Shown: positions 1-6,547 of the stretch, piece by piece
How positions within the stretch are numbered: position 1 is the stretch's first letter
Layout of the letters: every line of letters begins with the position of its first letter
NCBI GenBank assembly: GCA_004552515.1
Contig: SFOF01000124.1
Coordinates: 1-6,673, forward strand
Source: Clostridiales bacterium
Lineage (GTDB): Bacteria > Bacillota > Clostridia > Christensenellales > Aristaeellaceae
Direction of reading: 5' to 3'
Length of the DNA stretch: 6,673 nt
Position numbers and translations under genes: made by a program
The notes under the pieces: model-generated
Databases searched by the model: none
Told to the model about the DNA's origin: nothing
The model's input: only the letters and a program-made list of their open reading frames with translations

Positions 1-1562
1 ACGACGTGGAGCGCCTGCTCAGCCGCATCGCCTACGCGACTGTCAACGCGCGCGACTGCCTGGCGCTGCTGGCCTCGCTCAAGGCCGTGCCGCCCATCGC
101 GGAAAAGCTGAAAAGCACCGGCGTTGCGCGCCTTGACGAGCTTTACGCCATGCTCGATCCGATGACCGATCTCACCGAGCTGCTCGAAAAGGCCATCAGT
201 CCCGACGCGCCGCTTTCCGTCAAGGAAGGCGGTATCATCAGGGACGGCTACAGCAACGAGCTGGACGAATACCGCTCGGCCTCGACCAACGGCAAGGCGT
301 GGCTCACCAATCTGGAGGCGCAGGAGCGGGAGGCCACCGGCATTAAGAACCTCAAGATCGGCTTCAACCGCGTTTTCGGCTTTTATATCGAGGTCACCAA
401 GTCGTTTTATGATCTGGTGCCGGCGCGCTATGTCCGCAAGCAGACGCTGGCCGCCTGCGAGCGCTTTGTCACCGACGAGCTAAAAGACCTCGAAAAGAAG
501 ATCCTGGGCGCAGAGGAGAGTGCCACGCGCCTCGAATACCAGCTTTTCCTGAAGATCCGCGAGACGCTGGACGCGGCGCTGACGCGGCTTTCGCGCCTTT
601 CGAAGGGCCTGAAAGAAATCGACGTGCTGCTGGCGCTGGCCGAGGTGGCGGTCGATAACAATTATGTGCGCCCCAATATCAACGAGGAGGGGCGGCTCGA
701 AATCGAGGGCGGCCGTCATCCCGTCGTCGAAAAGGCGCTGGGGCACGACGCGTTCGTGCCCAACGACACGGCGCTCTCCGACAAAGACCGCGTGATGATC
801 ATCACCGGCCCGAATATGGCCGGCAAGAGCACCTATATGCGGCAGGTGGCGCTGATCGTGCTCATGGCGCACATGGGCGGCTTTGTGCCGGCAGATTCGG
901 CCAACATTCCGATCACAGACCGCATATTCACCCGCATCGGCGCGTCGGACGACCTGTACGGCGGTCAATCGACGTTCATGGTCGAGATGAGCGAACTGTC
1001 CAACATTCTGCGCAGCGCCACGTCCCGCAGCCTGATCATACTCGACGAAATTGGCCGCGGCACGAGCACGTTCGACGGGCTGTCCATCGCCTGGTCGGCA
1101 GTGGAATACATCGCCGATCCGAAAAAGTGCGGCGCGCGGACGCTGTTCGCCACGCATTATCACGAGCTGTCCGAGCTGGAAGGCTCGCTGGACGGCGTGG
1201 TCAACTATCGCATTACGGCGGTTGAGCGCGGCAGCGAGGTCATTTTCCTGCGCAAAATCGTGCGGGGCGGCGCGGATCACAGCTATGGCGTGGCCGTGGC
1301 CGCGCTGGCGGGGCTGCCTGATTCGCTGGTTAAGCGCGCCCGGCAGATCATGGCGCGGCTCGAGGTCAAGGACGAAAAGGAAGGCAACATCGGCCAGACA
1401 ATCCTCGCAAACAAAAAGGAGGGCGCAAAGCAGGTCGAACTGGCCGACTTCAAGCCCATGGAACTGATCGAGGAGATCCGCGCGCTGGACGTCATGGCCA
1501 TGTCGCCGATAGACGCCATGAACAGCCTTTTCAAAATCGTCGAAAAGGCAAGGAGGATATAA
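1..1562 (+). CDS. mutS: DNA mismatch repair ATPase MutS (5'-truncated by window edge)
   Basis: MutS recognises base mismatches and small loops in DNA, then forms an ATP-dependent sliding clamp that recruits MutL. The reading frame is already open at the window's left edge, and the first residues (VERLLSRIAYATVNARD) match the middle of the MutS core/lever domain. Comparing the Walker A position with E. coli MutS suggests that roughly 350 N-terminal residues (mismatch-binding and connector domains) lie outside. The GTG at base 6 is therefore an internal codon, not a start. The ATPase domain is complete: Walker A GPNMAGKST at 807-833, Walker B LIILDEIGRGTS at about 1032-1067 with D-E at 1044-1049, and the FATHYHEL switch motif at 1146-1169. 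The C-terminal helix-turn-helix dimerisation tail is present and ends in a TAA at 1560-1562. The usual C-terminal beta-clamp motif appears degenerate (QVELADF, 1431-1451). It is the first gene of the mutS-mutL-miaA unit. Identification is essentially certain. Confidence 0.98.
   Translation, partial: DVERLLSRIAYATVNARDCLALLASLKAVPPIAEKLKSTGVARLDELYAMLDPMTDLTELLEKAISPDAPLSVKEGGIIRDGYSNELDEYRSASTNGKAWLTNLEAQEREATGIKNLKIGFNRVFGFYIEVTKSFYDLVPARYVRKQTLAACERFVTDELKDLEKKILGAEESATRLEYQLFLKIRETLDAALTRLSRLSKGLKEIDVLLALAEVAVDNNYVRPNINEEGRLEIEGGRHPVVEKALGHDAFVPNDTALSDKDRVMIITGPNMAGKSTYMRQVALIVLMAHMGGFVPADSANIPITDRIFTRIGASDDLYGGQSTFMVEMSELSNILRSATSRSLIILDEIGRGTSTFDGLSIAWSAVEYIADPKKCGARTLFATHYHELSELEGSLDGVVNYRITAVERGSEVIFLRKIVRGGADHSYGVAVAALAGLPDSLVKRARQIMARLEVKDEKEGNIGQTILANKKEGAKQVELADFKPMELIEEIRALDVMAMSPIDAMNSLFKIVEKARRI
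1551..1556 (+). promoter_or_regulatory. Ribosome binding site of mutL inside mutS
   Basis: A perfect AGGAGG lies within the last codons of mutS (Arg-Arg-Ile-stop), 9 nt before the mutL ATG at 1566. It fixes the mutL start. It also implies that ribosomes finishing mutS sit over the mutL initiation site, so the two proteins are probably translationally coupled. The coupling is inferred. Confidence 0.9.
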
Positions 1563-1565
1563 CCC

Positions 1566-3536
1566 ATGCCCATCCGCGTTCTGGATGCGGCGACCGTGGG
1601 GCGGATTGCCGCCGGCGAAGTTGTCGAGCGTCCGTCCTCCATCGCCAAGGAACTGATTGAAAATTCGCTCGACGCCGGCGCGACGGCGATCACCGTCGAG
1701 ATCAAAGACGGCGGCATAGATTATCTGCGCGTGACCGACAATGGCTGCGGCATCGCGCCCGAGGACGCGCGCATCGCGTTTGAAAACCACGCCACGTCAA
1801 AAATCGCGTCCGGAGACAGCCTGAGCGACATTGTGACGCTGGGCTTCCGCGGCGAGGCGCTGCCGTCCATCGCGGCGGTGGCGCGCGTTACGATGACCAC
1901 ACGCCAGAAAGGCCGCGATTCCGGACTGAAGCTGCAAATCGAGGGCGGCCGCATTATGGACGTGTCCGAGGCGGGGTGCCCGGAGGGAACGACCATCGTC
2001 GTGCGCGACCTGTTCTTCAATACGCCCGTGCGGCGCGGCTTCCTCAAAAAGCCAACCACTGAGGCGGGCGTGATCGCCGATATGATCGCGCGGCTCATAC
2101 TGGGCAACCCCGGCACGTCCATGCGCTTCATCAGCAACGGCCGCACCGTTTATCACAGCTACGGCGACGGCGGTATTCGTCATGCCGCGCTGGCCATATA
2201 CGGCCGCGAGACAGCGCAGAAGATGCTGCTGGTGGACGAAACGGAGGGCAGCCTCAGAATCAGCGGACTGATCGGTCTGGACGAGCTGGCGCGCGCCAAC
2301 CGTTCGCAGGAATTTTTCTTTATCAATGGCCGCACCGTCCGCGCGCCGCTCATCGCTCAGGCGCTCGAGGTGGCCGTGCGCAGCCGCGTCATGATCGGGC
2401 AATATCCGATGTGCGCGCTTTCGCTGCGTCTGCCGCCGACTGCCGTGGACGTTAACGTGCATCCCAGCAAGCTGGAGGTGCGCTTCCGTGACGAGGCGGA
2501 CATTCGCCAGAAGGCCGAGATGATGCTGACGCGCGCCTGCTGCGGCACGAAAATTCTCGATCCAGAGGCCATTGTCCGCGAGACAGCGCCGCTCAACGAC
2601 CGGCCTGTCATCAAAATCACCGCACCCGAGCAGACCACCGTGTTCAGCGGCGCGGCGGACGATCCGCTGTCTCCGCCGATCATTCGCGTTTCTCCGTCCG
2701 CACACCGCGAGGAAACCGTACCGCCGCCCGCACCGGAAATCGGGGAGAGGGCAGAGCGCACGCCGGATATGGCCGCCGTACAGACGCCTTCTGCAATGCC
2801 GCGCGTTCTCAGCTTCAGGGAAGCGCCGCCGCCCGCAGCGCAACGGCTCGTCATGCCGCCCGAGATCAGGTTCGTCAGTCAGGAATCTGAAAACGGGCCG
2901 AAGCCAGCTGCCAATACGCTCGAGCCGCCGACGCGTTCTGAAACGCTCCCCAAAAAAGCTGTGGATAACGCGGAAATACGCGTCATCGGCGTATTTGACA
3001 ACACCTATATCATTGCGGAAATGGACGAGACGCTGGTCCTCATCGACCAGCACGCGGCGCATGAGCGCATACTCTACGAGCGCTTCCGCAAGGCGCTGGA
3101 GGGCGGCACGATCATGCAGCCGCTCGTCGCGCCGATTATCATGAACGTTTCGGCGCGCGATCGCAGCATACTGATGGACAATCAGGCGCTCCTGCTGGAG
3201 GCGGGCTATGAAATCGAGCCGTTCGGCGAGCGCGACATTCAAGTGCGCACCGTGCCGTATGTGCTGGGACAGGCGGAGCTGAAGCCGCTTTTCGCTGATT
3301 TGATCGACCGGCTCGATCAGCTCAGGAGCGCCACGATCGACCGGCGGCGCGGCGAGGTCATAACGGCTTCCTGCAAACGCGCCGTCAAGGCGGGCGATCA
3401 TCTGAGCGACGCGGAAATCCGCGCGCTGATCAGCGATATGCTGACCACCAGCGCGCCGCCCAACTGCCCGCATGGCCGCCCGATCATCAAGACGTTCAAG
3501 CGCGGCGAGGTTGACCATATGTTCCGCCGCAACTAG
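1566..3536 (+). CDS. mutL: DNA mismatch repair protein MutL with endonuclease active site
   Basis: MutL links mismatch recognition by MutS to strand incision and removal. The N-terminal GHKL ATPase is complete: ELIENSLDAG (residues 29-38, general base E32 and Mg-binding N33), DNGCGI (58-63), GFRGEAL (93-99) and the FFINGR segment near 251-256. A proline-rich, poorly conserved linker covers about residues 340-465. The C-terminal dimerisation domain carries the metal-binding endonuclease motif DQHAAHERILYE (494-505, pattern DQHA-X2-E-X4-E), the SCKRAVKAG motif around C603 and CPHGRP (634-639). A QPLVAP sequence (518-523) fits the Q-x-hydrophobic-x-x-P beta-clamp contact known from Bacillus MutL. 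This makes it the nicking MutL type found in bacteria without MutH and Dam, unlike E. coli MutL. At 656 aa, its length is normal for the family. It starts 3 bp after the mutS stop and is followed 21 bp later by miaA. Confidence 0.98.
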   Translation: MPIRVLDAATVGRIAAGEVVERPSSIAKELIENSLDAGATAITVEIKDGGIDYLRVTDNGCGIAPEDARIAFENHATSKIASGDSLSDIVTLGFRGEALPSIAAVARVTMTTRQKGRDSGLKLQIEGGRIMDVSEAGCPEGTTIVVRDLFFNTPVRRGFLKKPTTEAGVIADMIARLILGNPGTSMRFISNGRTVYHSYGDGGIRHAALAIYGRETAQKMLLVDETEGSLRISGLIGLDELARANRSQEFFFINGRTVRAPLIAQALEVAVRSRVMIGQYPMCALSLRLPPTAVDVNVHPSKLEVRFRDEADIRQKAEMMLTRACCGTKILDPEAIVRETAPLNDRPVIKITAPEQTTVFSGAADDPLSPPIIRVSPSAHREETVPPPAPEIGERAERTPDMAAVQTPSAMPRVLSFREAPPPAAQRLVMPPEIRFVSQESENGPKPAANTLEPPTRSETLPKKAVDNAEIRVIGVFDNTYIIAEMDETLVLIDQHAAHERILYERFRKALEGGTIMQPLVAPIIMNVSARDRSILMDNQALLLEAGYEIEPFGERDIQVRTVPYVLGQAELKPLFADLIDRLDQLRSATIDRRRGEVITASCKRAVKAGDHLSDAEIRALISDMLTTSAPPNCPHGRPIIKTFKRGEVDHMFRRN

Positions 3537-3557
3537 CGTTGAAAAGGACGTTTTTAT

Positions 3558-4496
3558 ATGCAAAAACCGCATCTGATTGTCATTGGCGGCGCGACGGCTT
3601 CCGGAAAAACGGCCGCCGCCGTCAGACTCTGTGAAGAAATCGGCGGTGAGGTCGTCTCGTGCGATTCCATGCAGATCTATCGCGGCATGGACGTCGGCAC
3701 GGCCAAGCCCACGCCGGAAGAGCGCCGCGGTATTCCGCATCATATGATCGACATAATCGATCCCGGCGAGAGCTATTCGGCGTCCCGCTTCAAGGAGGAC
3801 GCCGCCGCCTGCGTCAGAGATATTCTCAGCCGCGGCAAACGGCCCGTGCTGTGCGGTGGAACGGGGCTGTATATCGACGCGCTCACCCGGCCTATGGATT
3901 TTGCGCTGCCGTCCGATTCCGCGCTGCGCGACGAGCTGAACGCCCTTTCTCAGCGGGAAAACGGCAAGGAAGCTCTTCATGCCATGCTGAAGGAGATCGA
4001 TCCCGAATCGGCGCGGCGGCTTCATCCCAACGATGTGCGCCGCGTCGTGCGCGCCATAGAAATCTACAGATTAACCGGCCGTACAATGACCGAGCAGATG
4101 GCACTCGATCGGCAGCGCGAGGGCGATTATGACGTGACGTTCTTCGCGCTCAACTGGCCGCGCGATGTGCTCTACGATCGCATTGATCGGCGCGTCGATC
4201 AGATGATGACCTGCGGTCTTGCAGACGAGGTGAAGCGGCTGCTCGAAAACGGCCTGAGCGCCGATTCAACCGCCATGCAGGCGCTGGGCTATAAGGAAAT
4301 CGTCATGGCGCTCGAGGGAAAATGCGATATGAGCGAGGCCGTTGACGAAATCAAACTTGGATCGCGGCACTATGCCAAGCGGCAGCTTACCTGGCTGCGC
4401 CGCGACGGCCGCGCGCGCTTCATCGACGTACAAAACAGAACAACCGACGATATTGTGCAAATTATGATGGGAGATATTGAAAATGACAACCATTGA
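3558..4496 (+). CDS. miaA: tRNA dimethylallyltransferase MiaA
   Basis: MiaA transfers a dimethylallyl group from DMAPP to N6 of A37 in tRNAs reading codons that begin with U. This makes i6A, the substrate that MiaB later thiomethylates, and it supports reading-frame maintenance and decoding. At 312 aa it matches the normal family length. Visible motifs are the P-loop GGATASGKT (residues 10-18), DSMQIYRGMDVGTAKPT (36-52, with the D36 region that contacts substrate), PHHMID (60-65), GGTGLY (100-105), NDVRRVVRAIE in the middle, ALGYKEI, and the C-terminal HYAKRQLTWLRRD. The usual first P-loop proline (GPTASGKT in most members) is replaced (GGATASGKT); this should not affect function, because the A-S-G-K-T core is intact. 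The start is supported by AAAGGA at 3543-3548, 9 nt before the ATG. The 3' end overlaps the following gene by 14 bp. It belongs to the mutS-mutL operon. Confidence 0.97.
   Translation: MQKPHLIVIGGATASGKTAAAVRLCEEIGGEVVSCDSMQIYRGMDVGTAKPTPEERRGIPHHMIDIIDPGESYSASRFKEDAAACVRDILSRGKRPVLCGGTGLYIDALTRPMDFALPSDSALRDELNALSQRENGKEALHAMLKEIDPESARRLHPNDVRRVVRAIEIYRLTGRTMTEQMALDRQREGDYDVTFFALNWPRDVLYDRIDRRVDQMMTCGLADEVKRLLENGLSADSTAMQALGYKEIVMALEGKCDMSEAVDEIKLGSRHYAKRQLTWLRRDGRARFIDVQNRTTDDIVQIMMGDIENDNH
4469..4473 (+). promoter_or_regulatory. Ribosome binding site choosing ATG 4483 over TTG 4477
   Basis: GGGAG lies 9 nt before ATG 4483 but only 3 nt before the in-frame TTG at 4477. The spacing therefore favours the ATG, giving a 422-residue product starting MTTIDPK. 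The site is inside the end of miaA, so translation is likely coupled to miaA. Confidence 0.75.
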
Positions 4497-5751
4497 TCCG
4501 AAAATTGAACGACTGGTGGACGCGGCTGAGCGCGACTGCGCCGAGAGCTTTGCTCGTTTGGATCGCATTGAGCGCCATAACACGCGCCGCGTGCTGGCCG
4601 CTTTCCAGAAGCACCGCGTTTCGGCGCGCCATTTTGCGCCGACCACAGGCTATGGCTACGACGACATTGGCCGCGACACGCTCTCCGCGATATTCGCCGA
4701 GCTGCTGGGCTGCGAGGACGCAATTGTGCGCCCGCAGATCACCTCCGGCACCCACGCGCTGGCGCTGTGCCTGTACGGCGTGCTGCGCTCCGGCGATACG
4801 CTGCTGGCCGCCAGCGGCAAGCCCTATGACACGCTGGAAGAGGTCATCGGCCTGACCGGCGAGGCGGGACGCGGCTCTCTGGCCGATTACGGCGTGAAAT
4901 ACAGCCAGATCGACGTGCTTCCGAACGGTCAGCTCGATCTTGAAGCCATCAGGGCGGCGCTGGAAAGCGATCCGTCCATCCGCCTCGTGGAAATCCAGCG
5001 CTCCCGCGGCTATGCGTGGCGGCCGTCGCTCTCGATCGAACAGATTCGAGAGGCCTCGGCGCTTATCCATGCGGTCAGGCCGGACGCGGTGGTCATGGTG
5101 GACAACTGCTACGGCGAGTTTTCCGATATGGAAGAGCCGGGCGCTGTGGGCGCGGACATTATGGCCGGCTCGATGATCAAGAACCCCGGCGGCGGACTGG
5201 CTCCGACGGGCGGCTATGTCGCGGGGCGCAGGGATCTGGTCGAGCTGGTGTCCTACCGGCTGACCTCTCCGGGCATCGGCGCGGAGGTCGGCTCCTATGC
5301 CGGCAGCTATCAGCCGTTCTATCAGGGACTGTTCGAGGCGCCGCACGTCGTCATGCAGGCCATCAAGACGGCCATACTGACCGCCGCCGTCTTTGAAAAG
5401 CTGGGCTTTGACGTCAATCCGCGCCATGACGAGCATCGCACGGACATCATTCAGGCCATTCGCTTCGGCGACGCGGAGAAACTGATCGCCTTCATTCAGG
5501 GGATTCAGGCCAATTCGCCGGTGGACAGCGATGCCGTGCCCGAGCCGTGGGCTATGCCCGGCTATCAGGACAAGGTGATCATGGCAGCCGGAACGTTTGT
5601 GGCCGGCGCGTCCATCGAGCTGAGTGCCGACGCACCCGTACGCGAGCCGTACATTGTCTATATGCAGGGCGCGCTGACCTATACGCATGGTCGCTGCGGC
5701 CTTGAGGGCGCGCTGCAAACCATGCTTGACCGCAAGCTGATCACGCTCTGA
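4483..5751 (+). CDS. PLP-dependent methionine gamma-lyase family protein (aluminum resistance family, YnbB-like)
   Basis: This is a fold-type I pyridoxal-phosphate enzyme of the family annotated as methionine gamma-lyase-like or 'cystathionine beta-lyase family involved in aluminum resistance', with Bacillus subtilis YnbB as a relative. It is presumably a cytoplasmic carbon-sulfur lyase, but the true substrate of the family is poorly established. Diagnostic features in order are TGYGYDDIGRD (residues 55-65), the phosphate-cup motif TSGTHA (87-92), VDNCYGEF with cofactor-ring aspartate D207, and GSMIKNPGGGLAPTGGY with the probable Schiff-base lysine K233 (codon 5179-5181). The conserved C-terminal segment YMQGALTYTHGR lies at about 393-404. 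The length is normal for the family and I see no signal peptide or membrane segment. It overlaps miaA by 14 bp and is the last gene of the operon, with its stop 14 nt before a hairpin. Family assignment is firm. The reaction is inferred from the family name, not from any residue that distinguishes substrates. Confidence 0.95.
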   Translation: MTTIDPKIERLVDAAERDCAESFARLDRIERHNTRRVLAAFQKHRVSARHFAPTTGYGYDDIGRDTLSAIFAELLGCEDAIVRPQITSGTHALALCLYGVLRSGDTLLAASGKPYDTLEEVIGLTGEAGRGSLADYGVKYSQIDVLPNGQLDLEAIRAALESDPSIRLVEIQRSRGYAWRPSLSIEQIREASALIHAVRPDAVVMVDNCYGEFSDMEEPGAVGADIMAGSMIKNPGGGLAPTGGYVAGRRDLVELVSYRLTSPGIGAEVGSYAGSYQPFYQGLFEAPHVVMQAIKTAILTAAVFEKLGFDVNPRHDEHRTDIIQAIRFGDAEKLIAFIQGIQANSPVDSDAVPEPWAMPGYQDKVIMAAGTFVAGASIELSADAPVREPYIVYMQGALTYTHGRCGLEGALQTMLDRKLITL

Positions 5752-5759
5752 TCCGACAT

Positions 5760-5808
5760 AAAAAGCCAGCCTGTATTCCGATCTTCAACGGAATACAGGC
5801 TGGAAAAA
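5760..5808 (-). terminator. Intrinsic terminator of lexA between convergent genes
   Basis: Arms CCAGCCTGTATTCCG (5766-5780) and CGGAATACAGGCTGG (5789-5803) pair perfectly over 15 bp around the 8-nt loop ATCTTCAA. Read leftward, the stem is followed by C then TTTTT (complement of A5760-5764), a standard rho-independent terminator 29 nt past the lexA stop. Read rightward, the stem is followed by AAAAATC with no U-tract, so it should terminate the mutS-operon transcript less efficiently, although the stem could protect that transcript's 3' end. Confidence 0.87.
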
Positions 5809-5832
5809 TCAAGCTGAGGCAGGGGAGCGCGA

Positions 5833-6429
5833 TCAGAATTCGCGGAACAGGGCGATGACGCGGCCCAGCACTGTCACCTCGTCGGCGTAAATGGGATCCA
5901 TGGAAGAATTTTCAGGCTGAAGGCGCACGCGATGCGGCTCATAGAATATGCGCTTCACCGTGGCTTCGTCGTCGATCATGGCCACGACGATCTGGCCATT
6001 TTCAGCGTCCCTCTGCGCGCGCACAATCACGGTGTCGCCGCTGAGGATTCCGGCCTCGATCATGCTTTCGCCTTCAACGCGCAGCGCGAACACCTCGTCG
6101 CTGGTGTTGAGCATACTCGCCGGCAGCAGCAGTTCTTCCTCGATATTCTGCTGGGCCAGTATCGGAACGCCAGCCGTCACCTTGCCAACCAGCGGCACGA
6201 GACGTCCCTTCGGATAATCGGACAGCTCAAGGGCGCGCGGCTTGGCCGCGTCTCTGTGAAGAGCGCCGCTCTTTTCGAGCTGCTGCAAATGGGCGTGAAC
6301 GGAAGAGGTCGATTTGAAACCGACGGCCTTGCAGATTTCACGAACGGACGGGGGATAACCCTTGCTTTGCATTTCTTCACGAATAAAGGCGAGGATTTTC
6401 GCCTGGCTTTCTTCTCTGGGCATTCTCAT
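5833..6429 (-). CDS. lexA: SOS transcriptional repressor LexA
   Basis: LexA represses DNA-damage response genes, including itself. RecA-ssDNA filaments trigger its self-cleavage, which releases the regulon. The 198-aa product has an N-terminal winged helix (about residues 5-67: ILAFIREEMQSKGYPPSVREI, then recognition helix STSSVHAHLQQLE, and KPRALEL) and a C-terminal S24 peptidase domain. The cleavage site A86-G87 is in VTAGVP, the catalytic serine is S122 in VEGESMIEAGI, and the catalytic lysine is K159 in ATVKRIF, so self-cleavage should be intact. The ATG at 6429 is preferred because GGAGGT (6441-6446, minus strand) lies 11 nt upstream. A longer open frame to 6471 would put the start upstream of that site and inside the promoter. 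It is convergent to the mutS operon, ends in its own terminator and is transcribed from a strong sigmaA-like promoter carrying a dyad. The recognition helix resembles that of Bacillus LexA (SSSTVHGHLARLE). Confidence 0.97.
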   Translation of the reverse strand: MRMPREESQAKILAFIREEMQSKGYPPSVREICKAVGFKSTSSVHAHLQQLEKSGALHRDAAKPRALELSDYPKGRLVPLVGKVTAGVPILAQQNIEEELLLPASMLNTSDEVFALRVEGESMIEAGILSGDTVIVRAQRDAENGQIVVAMIDDEATVKRIFYEPHRVRLQPENSSMDPIYADEVTVLGRVIALFREF

Positions 6430-6440
6430 GATACTACGGC

Positions 6441-6446
6441 ACCTCC
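6441..6446 (-). promoter_or_regulatory. Ribosome binding site of lexA, deciding the start
   Basis: The minus strand reads GGAGGT here, 11 nt before ATG 6429 and 17 nt before a second in-frame ATG at 6423. It therefore supports a protein starting MRMPREES rather than MPREES or the 14-residue upstream extension. Confidence 0.85.
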
Positions 6447-6467
6447 ATCTGATACTAGTATACCATG
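6446..6467. promoter_or_regulatory. Dyad over the lexA -10, candidate operator
   Basis: The perfect 10-bp palindrome ATACTAGTAT (6452-6461) is flanked at equal distance by CAT (6446-6448) and ATG (6465-6467), making a 22-bp imperfect dyad. It covers the -10 box and predicted start site of lexA, where a repressor would block transcription. It is not the CGAAC-N4-GTTCG box of Bacillus. The heptamer GATACTA also repeats at 6430-6436 and 6451-6457, exactly 21 bp apart (two helical turns). Its role as a LexA operator is inferred from position alone, and part of the symmetry could come from the -10 sequence itself. Confidence 0.4.
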
Positions 6468-6485
6468 ACAAAGCGGTAGCGTCAA
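6457..6485 (-). promoter_or_regulatory. sigmaA-type promoter of lexA
   Basis: Read leftward, TTGACG (6480-6485) is the -35 box, followed by a 17-bp spacer and TATACT (6457-6462) as the -10 box. TGG immediately before it adds an extended -10 TGn element. Both hexamers differ from consensus by one base and the spacing is ideal. The predicted transcript start is near 6450, giving a leader of about 20 nt that holds the GGAGGT site. This would be strong when unrepressed, as expected for an autoregulated lexA gene. Confidence 0.82.
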
Positions 6486-6547
6486 ATAAACAATCAGAAA
6501 AACGGTCGATTTAACATTTGAAGCAATGAAAGGCGGCTGACGATTCC

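Noticed and set aside
3301..3319. Inverted repeat TGATCGA-N5-TCGATCA inside mutL
   Set aside because: It lies within conserved coding sequence (IDRLDQL), has no U-tract, and GATC-containing words are common in this GC-rich sequence, so it is probably coincidental.
1797..4025. Very long antisense open frame (about 742 codons) opposite mutL and miaA; similar long ones opposite mutS (480-1790) and the PLP enzyme gene (4462-5718)
   Set aside because: High G/C at third codon positions suppresses stops on the opposite strand. The translations are rich in Arg, His and Ala, show no recognisable domain, and cover genes with complete, well-conserved motifs on the + strand.
4477..4482. TTG start two codons upstream for the PLP enzyme
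   Set aside because: GGGAG is only 3 nt from the TTG but 9 nt from ATG 4483, so the ATG is the better start.
6430..6471. 14-residue N-terminal extension of LexA from an ATG at 6471
   Set aside because: It would begin upstream of the -10 box and the GGAGGT site, has no homology to LexA N-termini, and the ribosome site clearly serves ATG 6429.
6465..6492. Possible rightward promoter for the cysteine-rich gene (ATGACA-N16-TAAACA)
   Set aside because: The -10 match is poor and the -35 only partial, so it is too weak to annotate, although some promoter must exist in this gap or upstream.
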